A stretch of DNA of 64,000 bases from Daphnia carinata. Lineage: Eukaryota; Arthropoda; Branchiopoda; Diplostraca; Daphniidae. The translations under genes were made by a program, and so were the position numbers. This document shows, piece after piece, positions 48,889 through 60,311 of the stretch (its first letter is position 1; every line of letters starts with the position of its first letter). The notes under the pieces were generated by a model. It did not search any database. It had not been told where the DNA came from and saw only the letters and a program-made list of their open reading frames with translations. The DNA is taken from NCBI RefSeq assembly GCF_022539665.2, contig NC_081335.1:2108001-2172000 (forward strand). The letters run 5' to 3'.

Positions 48889-50354
48889 GGGGCCGTCGTA
48901 CCATTAGCCTCCGCCAGAATGAGAGAAGGGGAAGTGCGTTCATAGGAGGTGCTTTTGTTTTAATTTGCAAGAGGTGCAAAACCCCACCTTCTTGTACAGC
49001 TGTAAAGTTGAGATCAGACGAGATTGGCTGGCCTCAAAGCAATTGTGGGTTTTTTTTTCCTCTCTCCCTTTCTTTCTTTTACATTTACAAAACCCACCGC
49101 TATCCCTTTTTAGGTTCTAAATACGAAATGCATTGCTCATTCAAACTTCGTTCGAGAAGGGAGAGGGGAATAGGAAATCAGACCACCACCTGGTGGAGGG
49201 GAAAAGCGTGGCTGTCTTGCTGGGGCCCATCCATTCGAGTTGTTCAAAATTCAAATAAAAAGAAAACTGTCGAATTTTGAGAGAAAGTTTTCCAGACAGC
49301 CGCTTTTAGATTGGTTCGTCGTGTGAAGGTGACAATTCCAAAATGCTTTTTTAGTTTATTATTATCATTTTTTTTTAATATTTTCTTTGAATGTATTGAT
49401 TCTATAACCGAACCGGTTGATTTCACTTGTTTCACTCGCGATGGAGAGAAATTTTTTTTCTTGCATGTGAAGTGTTACGAGAAAGTGGTTTCCGCCCTTC
49501 ACACTCAACCCGGGTTATTATATGCCAAAATTCGATTGCCGTTCGTTGGCGCGGTTGTTGTGGTAGAGGCTTGCGAAACGCTCAAGAAAAAAACAAAATT
49601 TCCTCATTTTTTTAAAGTTAGTCTACGAGTTGTTTGTTTTTTACCCCACCGCTTTTCTAAGTTTCAGTTATTGAAAAAAAAAAACGCTCCAACAACGCAA
49701 AGCGCTTGCGCAATTATTTTTACCTTGAGCGCGTTCTACTTCTTAATCACGCTGCTTTTATTTTTCAATAGGTTCCGGACAGATGTAAAAGCATTTCGTT
49801 CTTCTTTCATTTTTGTTTCCTTTCATTGTGATGAAAGAAAATGCCTGCAAGAATAATTCATCAAAAATTAATTGTTAGAATATAATGAAGCAAGTGCTTC
49901 TCTCCTGTGCAGCTCTTAACACGATCCCGCGTGAAGATTCAGGCGTTGACCGCTCAAGGTGCGTTTGCGCAACTGTCTTCATCTTGAGGACATTCAACCT
50001 GTTTACCTCGAATGTTTTTGTACCTGGCGAATCAAAATAGGCACTTCACTCTTAATTGCTTTTTCTTCTTCTTCCCGAAATAGGTGATGGATGAAGATGA
50101 GATTTTCTGAATTATTATTTTAGAAATGGCCGGTTGAAACGTAATGACGCCCATCACGTGTTTTTGCCAACTCATGCTGAGTCAATGACCGTGTCGGTTT
50201 ATGGACTGGTACAAGTATTCTCTGAATTTCCTCTCTGTGCTAATATATTTACTTGAGCAACTTTCTCCTTGAATCAAATCTTGAATAAATGAAATCTTTT
50301 TTTATAGTGAAACAAAATGAAAAACAGCAGAGGAAAATTCTGTTTGGTTTCCTT
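48889..50354. other. Intergenic region between reeler-protein gene and ACE gene
   Basis: About 1.5 kb containing the upstream region of the reeler gene and the 3' UTR of the ACE gene. A plus-strand open frame at 49311-49856 (181 codons) has Phe/Lys-rich, homopolymer-driven composition and no recognisable domain. I see no other gene. Confidence 0.55.
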
Positions 50355-53300
50355 TTAACCGAGCGTTACAGCCGTTGGATTGTCGTGCCCGTGAAGCTGC
50401 TTGTGCCTCTTGTTGTTGCGTGAACGGCCGATGAAGTAAGCAACGATGACAATGACCACTAAAGCGGCCAAGATGGAACCAACGATAATCGGTACAGTGT
50501 TATCGCCAACCGGGTATCTTTCTCCATCTTTGTAAAAGTTCTTATACGTGCTTTCCCATCCGATCAATTCGTCCGCTTTAGATAACTCATCCCCTAGGTA
50601 TTTTTCCAACGGTGCGAAGTAATCCAAAATCGCGGAAGGGTCAAGCTCTGAGGTACCAATGGCCTCGTACAACGTCTCCCTCCACGGCTTAGAAAGTCCA
50701 GCTTTCAACAATGTTCTACAAAAAGGCCAATGAGTTCATGAAGGGAACGTAAGAGTCGAAATACTATGATTGTGTCATTTACTCCATGATTTTTCCAGCA
50801 TCTGTGTTCTGATAAATGTCGCAGCGATAAAGTGGCTTCTCCGGATCATTCGGGTCGAACTCTTTAGCTTCCAGACACAGAGCTTTATGAATTTGGAATT
50901 GTAAAACGTTGGCCACAAAATATCTAACGATTGAAATTTTAACAATTCAGATTTAGAAAACTAAACACTCAAGGCATAAGTTGCAACGCATACCTGCTGT
51001 ATTCCACATCGGCTGCAATATGATACCTAAAGCAAATCTTAATTAATAATCGAACGTTTTCATGCTATATAGTTACATACTTGGCTCCAGGATCAAAATC
51101 ATCCTCGTAACGAATGCTGGGTGGAACGATGCCTTGATAGTATTCACTTAGATATATCCATCTATCCATCCAATTTGATGAGTTATACTTTCCTTGGAAA
51201 ACGTCCCAACGCCAGTTGTCCATGACATAAGCGAATGGCAAAAAGGTAACCTGAATGATGGGGTTTATCATCAAATGAATATTAAAGGGTTTTCCAAGAA
51301 AATTTTTATCTTAAAAAATTCAATACCTTTTCTAGGGCAGTTCTCATCAAGAAATTGAGATCCGATTCGGGGGATACGACGTAGTCATTGATAAGTCCGA
51401 TTTTACTTAAATGTTTCGGCGTTGCAACCGACAAAGCCATGACGTCACCAATCGCCTCATGAAAACCTGAAGCCCATTTTATTGTGTGTGCGTTAACAGC
51501 AGTCATTTGTTTCCACATTTGTAAAAGTATAAGAGTGGTGACTAGTTACCTGGATTTGCTCCATCCCTGAATGTGACTGGCAAGTCTTTGTATTGTTCGT
51601 CGTATTGGATGTGTCCTTGTTCGGTAAATAGACAACCACTTTGATTAGTAAAAGCTTTTACTCGAAAATGGAAATTCAGTTCAGTGTACCTTGTTCGTGG
51701 TGAACGGTGATAAGGTCTGCCATGTCGATACCAGTACACATTTTGATCCTTTTATAATTGCATGGCTATTGAACGAAAATTTTCAGCATGCAGACTAGAG
51801 TGACTAAGACTTACCTGAAATCTTTGCCATCAGAGAAATCCCAAGCAGAGGCATGACAAACGACCTCTCGGCCGTCAGTAGGCTTCTCGATCATAGAATT
51901 TGGGCCATAGCAGGTTGGCATTGGAAGAAGACCGAGTGACGTATAGAATTCTTCTGCAGTTGTAAACATGCGAGTGGGATCCCATTTCTATTAAACGTTA
52001 TTTGTTAGCTTACTCAAAATCACGAATTGGTAGTTTTAATTGTATTATTGTATACCTGATTTTGCATTTCTTGTGTGACGTCCACAGTACCAGCTGATGG
52101 ATATGGTTCCAATAAACCGTAAAGGGCTTCCCACGTTTGAGCCCACATGTTTCCTAAACCCAGACCGGTAGACATAGCATAACAATGTTCTCAAACATCT
52201 TAAAGGAAAGCTGTCGAGAATTCACCTAAAAGTGAAGCTGGGATAGGTGATTTATCCTTCGGAATTTTCTCCTCGCCATATCTCTCTCGCAATTTCATAC
52301 GAGTGAAGGCGTGAAGTTTCTCAAACAAGGGTTTCGTTTGTGCCAAAATGTTTTCCAGTTGTTGCTGAAAATCCTCTGTCTCGTAAGGTTCCTTCCACAG
52401 TACAGACATGTCCGTTTTTCCTGTATTCAGAAAGAAAACCAGTTGATAATATCTACTGCCCAATTTTATATTGATTATTGTCGTACCATTTGCTTGAGCA
52501 GCTTTGTTGCTCAATTCGACGTACTGTTCGTAATCGTGAAGCATAGGCCTGGATGCAACTTTACGCCATTCACTCCAGACGTAATTTAGTTCATCGTAGT
52601 TAGTGCTCGTCGCCAAAATCTCCTCAATTTCTGTTTCGGAACACCAGAAGCTTTTATGTTTGCTCAAAAGATGATGACGTGTTAAATACCTGGCTCCAGG
52701 GCGAGTTTCTCGTCATCAGAGCACGATGGCTGTTGATACGGGCAAATCTTGGCACTGCTGTATTGGTTGTTCATGTTGTTGATTACGTTTGTGCGCTAAT
52801 TAATCATACAATTAATCTCTTTATAATTTATATGTTGTCCAATTTGTTTAGTACATTCGTCAGATCCTCCTCGGGGAGAGCGGCCACGCCCAGCGTTTGC
52901 AACAGTTCAAACTGTCGTGCCAGTGATTCATCTTCGAACAGCTCGTATTCGAATTGGGTAATGTATTGCTCCCAAGATTCTTTTCGATAATTAGCAACCT
53001 TAACGTTCCACTCCGTCTGTGTTTTAATTATGATTTTGTATAATTTGTGGACACCTCAAAACTAATTTAATTTAATGTTTTTCCTACCGAATTGATTCCG
53101 TTAGCTTCGGTCAGATTGGTCTGGTAATTCCATTCAGCGATTGTGGCTTGATTGTACAAGTAAGACGTCGTTTCTTCGTATTCGCCGGCCATATATTCGG
53201 CCGCAAAAGATTCACAATAACCTTCCCATCCCAAGCATTCACCTGATCTGCTGTTGGCAGATTCCAGCCATTTTTGCAGTGGTTCAAAGTAGGTGATTAA

Positions 53301-56300
53301 TGATGTAGCATCCATCATTCTACTTCCTGTTAGAGCCTCCAACGCGTCCGGCCAGGGTTTTGAAAATCCAGGCTCAAGCATAGCTCTGAAATATTAAGTT
53401 TGGTAAACGGTATTGGGTCTTTTATTCCTATGGGACATATAACGTTAGTTTTTTTACTTGAGTTTGTGTCCCGCCTCCAGGCTTCCATCGAAATCGCATT
53501 TATAAAGGGGCAATTCAGGATTATTGGGGTCATACTGGCCAGCTTCTTTACATAGGGATTCGTAGAATTGGAACTGGACGATGTAGCTGACAAAGTACCT
53601 GCGATTTTCAACAAAGATAATTGCTAAGTAATCAGGCAATAGTAGTGCGGTCTTAATTGGGAGTCTGTCATAACACAATTTGTTGCACGTAACCTAACCG
53701 GTTGAACTTTCTCTTTCTATTTTGTTGGTCTCGTGGTTAAGTACCGTCAGACTTTCACTATCTAATATGTTCGGACAGTTATTGTACATGGAACGTGCCA
53801 GGTGTCTTTGGCGATCAATCCATTCTTTTTCCTGCTCCGTCTAAGTTGCTGGTTCAACACTCCCTCGCATGTACATTCGTACGTGATTCGAATGCCCAAA
53901 TCCCTTTTTGTTAGTTTTCTTTTCTTTGTACTATAACCATTCTCCGTCGCCTGGGTGTCTGCCGCATTCGACATTTACTCGTTGTGTTTTCTCCGATAAC
54001 ACGAAATGAGAACGCCAAATTGATTCACTTGGCTAGTTTGCTCACGCTCTTGTGCGCCTGGGAAAGTGGCTCAACGATAAAAAAGTATCTTGAAACTAAT
54101 GACGAAATTATTTGTACAATACGCCGAGCGTTGTGCAAAAAAAGTGAAAGACGTCGCCTACCGAATGTATTCAACGTTGGCCGGGATGTGGTACTTGGCG
54201 CCCGGATCAAAGTCCAATTCACTGCGAGAAACCGGCGGCTTCAATCCCTGTAATTCTTCTCGCAATCTCCACCATTCCGCGTTTAAATTACTTTCGGTGG
54301 TGCTACCGTCGAAAACTGACCAACGCCATTTGTCCATGAGATAGCCGAATGGGATGAAAGCAATCTTTAAATCATTATGGATCAAGTGTTATTCTTTATG
54401 TAAAAATGAAGTTTAGTAATCAGTAATTGCCTTTTCTAGAGCTTGACTTAGCAAGTAGTTGAGATCTTGCTCAGATACTCCAGCTGGAAGCTCTGGAAGA
54501 TTGTCTATGCGTGGCTGTGTTTTGGTTGGTGTCGTTTCCTTTAAAAATCCCAATTTTTTCAAATGAGCTGGAGTGGAGACGGCCAGAGCGATGGTATCGC
54601 CGATTGCCTCATGGAAACCTAATAATTTTAACATGGTAACTATATATCAGCGAGTTTATTTTGTATGGTGATAACATACCGGGATTAGCACCGTTGCGGA
54701 AAACCCAATGTTGATTGCGGTAATTCATGAAATATTGGATGTGCCCCATTTCGTGGTGGACCGTAACGAAATCTTCTTGCGTGACTGTCGTACACATTTT
54801 GATGCTGTTTTCCGAAAGAAAGAACAAACAAATGGAAGCTTATCTTGGCAGCTAATAACTGTTTGAGTAGCTATAACTGACCGCCAATCTTCTCGTTCGC
54901 TAGTACTCGTGCCGGGACCGAAGAAGAATTCTTCGGCAGAGGCGTGGCAGACCACTTCGCGATCAGCAGGTTTCTCAATCATGCTCTTTTCCCAAAAAGT
55001 TGGCGTCATGTTGTCAAAATGCAAATCGACAAAGAATTTTTCCGAAAGCTCAAACATTTTTTTCGCTGTATAACCCTGATTCAAATAATAATCAATTAGA
55101 AACCATTACCAATCATATAATTTTTTTGAATGTGTTTACTTGGTTGTTCATTTCTGGTGTGGCGTCTACAGAAGGAGCATCTGGATAAGGTATAACATGC
55201 TTGGCGATATTGCCCCAAGATTGAGCCCACATATTTCCTGCAAGAAAATTCACATTAATTGTAGCGACTTTATTTTGATGTTTTAACAGGATTGCAGCGG
55301 TACGCACCTAGGACGTGAGCTGGAAGGCGGCCATATCGGTCTACTTGTCCTTGATAAACAGTGGTAGACAATATTCTTCTGACGTAGGTATAAAGCTGGA
55401 CGTAGAGTGGTTTGACTGTTTGCCATAGAGCTTCAATTTCGGCTTTAAATTCATCTTCTGAGAAGCCTTCGTACAAGTAATATTCATTCCATAATGAGCC
55501 CATGTCACCGTAACCTATTGAACGTAAAACGGAGAATCATTGTGTGGCCACGAGACAGACAAGTGGCTCTTATCTATCCTATTACCATTCAGAACTGCAG
55601 CCTTGTTGTTGAGTGCAACAAAGTCCAGGTATTGCTGCCTGATGGGTTTGCCAGCCATTTCTCGCCACTGGGTCCAAACATATTCCAATTCATTGTAATC
55701 GGTGGAAGTTGCCATTATCACAGTCAAGTCTTTGAACGGAAGGGGAAAAAAGTTAAAAACAGGTCATAAATGTAGTTGCTTATTTTTAGAATTACCCGGT
55801 TCAAGAGGCATGCAAACGGTGGGATCGTCCTGTTTACAAACTTTTGCCTCACTGTAGATGGTCTCCATTTCTTCGGACAGTTCCGTATACTATTCAAATT
55901 ATAAAATCGGCTAATTAATTATGTTAAAATTCATTGTTTTGTTTCATTTACTCTTCGCGCATCTTCAGCTTCAAGTGCAGCCGGACCAATAATGTTCAGG
56001 TATTGGAATTCTCGTTTGACAGTGGCATTATTGAATCTGGAGTAATCAAATTTAGTAACATTGATCCATGCCTCCTTCTGAAACGCAAGGTACTTGACGT
56101 TGGCGTCAACCTGGATTACACAAGATGTCAAATCATTTTAGAAAGATAATTTCAATCGCTATGCGCTGCCAGAGTGTAGCATAGCAGTACATGAACCGTA
56201 AGCAGAGATAAGCACAACTGGTCAAGGGCAGCTTAAAAAGAGATATGAAAAGAAAAAGTACGAGATAAGCTGTTGAACGACTACCGTAAACAAAATCAAC

Positions 56301-56584
56301 ATTATTCTAGAAACAATTAAATTCCTTAAATTTAAATTACAAAAATTGTTTAGAAGGAAACTTACTTGAGCCTGAGCGTGTTCTTCAGTGATATCAGTTA
56401 TGTACTGCCATCTTGCCATCATTTGGGCATTAGCCTCTCGCAAGTAAATCGGATCCAATTCTTCTAGGAACAACGTGGCTTCAACTTCATTTGAATTGAG
56501 CTGCGCGTTTGCTGATGTGGCGATCAGCAGAATCGTCACCAAAAGACGGAGCAGTGGCCGTCTTAAACTGGCCGTCCTATACAT
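50355..56584 (-). CDS. ACE: Angiotensin-converting enzyme, two catalytic domains, membrane anchored (peptidase family M2)
   Basis: Zinc dipeptidyl carboxypeptidase that trims peptide hormones outside the cell. Twenty-five coding exons join in frame to 1305 residues. Minus-strand exons: 56584-56366, 56110-55952, 55889-55796, 55729-55586, 55514-55308, 55237-55140, 55075-54882, 54804-54680, 54618-54431, 54364-54162, 53598-53458, 53385-53088, 53016-52855, 52795-52690, 52630-52487, 52420-52226, 52153-52056, 51987-51815, 51748-51690, 51615-51550, 51466-51327, 51250-51081, 51026-50994, 50923-50783, 50715-50355. Signal peptide [17 protein letters not shown]. The N-domain has HHEMGH (zinc His389, His393), third ligand Glu417 in FHEAIGD, and [13 protein letters not shown]. 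The C-domain has HHEQGH (His1000, His1004), Glu1028, and [14 protein letters not shown] membrane helix ([20 protein letters not shown]) and a short basic tail end the protein. Both active sites look complete. Known Drosophila Ance is a single soluble domain. Confidence 0.94.
53599..54161 (-). other. Unusually long intron in the N-domain of ACE
   Basis: This 563-bp intron is by far the longest in a gene whose other introns, apart from the first (255 bp), are mostly 54-100 bp. It contains a complete 70-codon ATG-to-stop frame at 53974-53762 on the same strand, of ordinary composition and without recognised homology. It may be an insertion. Confidence 0.6.
54365..54430 (-). other. GC-AG intron in the N-domain of the ACE gene
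   Basis: The exon ends CTAGAAAAG and the intron starts gcaatt, ending ttaaag before ATTGCTTTC. Splicing at this GC donor gives [12 protein letters not shown], exactly aligned with [12 protein letters not shown] in the C-domain, whose intron at the same place has a normal gtattg donor. No nearby GT keeps the frame and the conserved sequence. Confidence 0.8.
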
Positions 56585-59500
56585 CACGACTTCTTCTTTC
56601 GGGCTACAAACGAAGAATGAAGTAGTTGAGATCCAGACGTCCGTGAAGTAGATTATTGACAGGTCCTAGAGTGCTATAGTACTTCTCTCTACCCTGTTGT
56701 TCCATCACTGATAAGGCTATGTCGCACAAGATGCGTCACGGCAAGTCTTGAGACGGCAGGAATTGCCATGATCTTGTTCGTTATTTCACCAATCGCCATT
56801 GGTTTGTTATAAAACAACGCATTTGGTAGGCTAAACCTGCTTCGAATTCAAATAGAACGTGATGGAGTAAAATGTCAATATTTCGGTGTTAAAACGAAAA
56901 TGCCGGATTTGGGCATTTTCATTTTGGACGTACATCAATCTCACAATCCCTGCCAATCATGCATTTTTATCTGGGTATCGATGGCATTATCTCAGTTAAA
57001 AACGGATGGCTGTCATGGCACTTGGATACACTATCCAAACAAGACAAGTCGTTCTATGTGACCAAGTGTCCCGGCTGTGGCATTTAAACCGCCTCCAAAA
57101 TTTACTTTAAAAAATTAACAGCAAATAAAGATTAAATGTACTATATTGAATGTCATCTTTAAAAGATCGCGCGATTTAAGAATAGTTATTCTCTTTGAAC
57201 TTACCTACAATTAGTTTTTGTTCCAACGATTTCGACCATTAACAACGTTGCCGATTCAGATATGTATGATTTTACCGTATGTACTCATGCATCAACCTCT
57301 TACGTTTTGATGGATCTGTGACAAGGTGATAACAACATAAGAATAGATTTTGTGAGGTCACGATAATATGCCTGGGTGTAACATTGAACATAACGCCCAT
57401 CACCGATCCTAAAGTTCAGAAACAATGGCTGGTTTTCTTTTTGGATTAAAAAACGATACGAATAGGTGAGATTAATACTTATCTTGCAACTTATTTCCTT
57501 TTAGAAATCTCGAAAAATTTGTCTCTGGATCAAGTAGGCAACGTAAAACACAAAGAAAAAACTGGGGGTACTGTTTCAATCCAGCATACAATCCCTCCCT
57601 ACCCTTAAGGCAGCGTTTTCATCACCAAGGGGAGGTAGGAAAGCCAATCGTTATCAAATTTGCTCATGTCTCGTTGGTTTAAGAGATGTAGCTTTAATAA
57701 CATTAAGAAATGGTTTCCATATAATCTGCGTTGTTTGAGAATTCGCGTTTCTATACACGGAAAAAGAACATTTACTCCGGAATCTCAACCCTATCTTCGA
57801 TACCACGAGGTGCTTGGCCAAAGAATAGCAGTTTTCTAACTGAACTAAAAGATCAAACTGAAAAGCAAAGAGGTTACCATTTCTAGCGTAAGGTGGCGTC
57901 AGCCTGGTAAGCGGTTCAGCGCTGAGAAGAGGCTTCAGATTTCACCCTCATGCAGATAAATTTAAAGTTCGTTGTCAAGTAGATCAGTTCTGAGGCTTTC
58001 CAATGAATGTGACCTGGTAACAGTTTTTAAAATCAGAATTAGGAAATATATTACCCAGAGACTGTAACTGTTCCAAGAATAAAAACCTATGGCTACAAAC
58101 AACGAATCATGGGTAAGAAATCCATTCAGCATTATTGAACATCATGATATCTACTGTCCCGAAATATCAATCGTCTGCACATGTTGAAAAAAAAAGGTAT
58201 CCTAGCCTTGCATGACTAGCCTTTTGATTCACAACCAGTTTAAACGATCGCCCAATACGACACCATATTTCTAGTAGACAAAGTAAAGACAAAGCCTGTA
58301 GTTACAGTGAACAGTCATGCAAGGTGAGAAAATTGCTTGTTTTCGAAAAAGTCTCGTATCGATTGACGAAAGCATGTAGTACCACTTGGTGATCCGTATC
58401 CATTAAAATCCGATTCTACAGTTATTTTTCCCGCCTAAAGTATTCTTACCTTCCATGGCATGCGTCACGGGGGCCAGTGCATACGCCCCCAAATTTTTTG
58501 GTTTATCAAGAAGAATGTAAACTATTGAAATTCCTTACTTTTTGTTCTAGACCGTTTGGCTCTGTCGATTCATTGTAAGATCATGTTATTGTAAACTAGC
58601 TGTACAACAGATCGCCATGACAACTCGTTTTGCACAGATCGACACGTGTACGACTGTATGTCCTTTGTCAGGGAATTGGTCAACTATTTGAACGTAGAAT
58701 TTTGGATCCAGTGAGATTTTCAAACCTAATTGTACAGTTTGATTTTTTCATTATTTACGCGTCGTCAACTTGTGTAGATTTTATTTATTTTTCGTGCTAA
58801 AATTTATTAACAAGTTTGACTCCCCTGGTAGGCTTGCGTTCGTCGTTGTTTACTCTCTTTTCAAGAAAACGACGTCGTGTGTCCCAACCACCCAAATTGA
58901 ATCATCATCCCGCTGCCCATTCAGAGCGCACCTCTAACCCAATCTCAAGCGACCTTTCCTAAAACGTACAATTGCTTCCTCTCCAGAGTTTCCACGTCAG
59001 CTGAGATAGTTGGACTGTGATTTTGTGCTAGACGATTCGTCGTTAGGTCCCCCCTTCTCTCCCACACACAATCACCCTTTTTTTTTATTTATTTATTCAT
59101 TGTTTTTCAAAACCGAGCTTCATTTATCCTACTCGGGGCGTCTTTAATATAGATATCAATAGTGGGCGTCCCATTTGCTGCCCATTGTTGCGTTCAAATT
59201 AAATATTTGAACGCTCGATTTGTTTGTCGCGTTGAGCTGTATCAGTCTCAATGATCATTGGTGTAAAATTTCTCTCTCGAAATCCATCGTCTTGGCGCAA
59301 ATTAAAATAACATTGAAATTTTAAACCGCATTTTGGAATTATTAGGTACAAGCCATGCGCTTTATGTTTTGTTAGGAAATCAATCTGAAGCGAAATGGCG
59401 GGGGAAGATTTGCGTCATCCACAATGAATGTAACAGACAAAATAATTGTCTCGGCAACGATTGGTGTAGACGAGTCGACAGTACCACGAAACCGGACCGA

Positions 59501-60311
59501 AAAAAAAAATATAGTCGGGAAGGTTTTGCCGCATACTTTTAGAAAGAAAAGCGGTTGACCAATCGCTTTTGCAAACATTGAATTGAGCTAGATACAAGAC
59601 CTCTTATTTTAAGCGATGGAAAATACATTAGCTCCCGGCTAACGAGCGATAGGTTAACAACACACGCAACGATTCAATTATTCATCACCTTTTGCGTAGT
59701 AATACATCAAGCAGAGGAGGGAGTGTCTAAAGTTACGCTATGAATAGCCTCTAACGTCCACATGATCAATAGGTGTTCTCACTTAAAAGCAATTACCACA
59801 AGTGTTATTTCATTGATGAATAAAAAGAATAATAATAAATGCAAAAACCGAATTCAAAAGACAGATTGACTGGTTTTTATATTTTCTGTTGACATTGTCC
59901 GCTAATATAGAGCTACACTCATTTATGTTTTTATTAATCATTTTATTTGTAAATTCTTGGGATAGTATTTAATTTTGGTTAGGGTAGGAGTGGGTCAGAG
60001 GTAGGGAGGGGAATATTTGATTGGTTAGTACGGGTGAAAAGGTGTAGCTATTTAGGCATGTTTACGTCGAATGTTACATGGGATACTGAACATTAATTAA
60101 GCAATGGGACGTACTCGCCGTCGTCTTCAAATTGTTTTCAACTTCCAAAATTCCATTATCTTAAGTTCTCCTCTTATTACCATCGAGTCTCATTCATATT
60201 ATTTTTTGTCTTGGGTTTTATTTTGTTTATTCTCAATTCTGTGCCCTAACAAAACAGAACAAACCAAAAAAAAAGACATTAATGAATGTTCTAGCAATTC
60301 GATCATACGTG
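56585..60311. other. Intergenic region between ACE and tachykinin genes
   Basis: About 3.7 kb with the ACE promoter at its left and the tachykinin 3' UTR at its right. No open frame over 70 codons and no recognised domain, RNA gene or transposon was found. Confidence 0.6.
60217..60231 (-). terminator. Tandem polyadenylation signals of the tachykinin gene
   Basis: Two AATAAA hexamers on the minus strand (60231-60226 and 60222-60217) lie 80-95 bases after the tachykinin stop codon. Confidence 0.6.

Noticed and set aside
49311-49856. 181-codon plus-strand open frame between reeler and ACE genes
   Set aside because: Phe/Lys-rich from homopolymers, no domain, no signal peptide of normal form. 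Kept only as something RNA data could overturn.
52801-52854. Reading through the ACE exon 13 donor
   Set aside because: Leads to an immediate TAA; the 59-bp intron joining 52855 to 52795 restores the M2 sequence ([10 protein letters not shown]).
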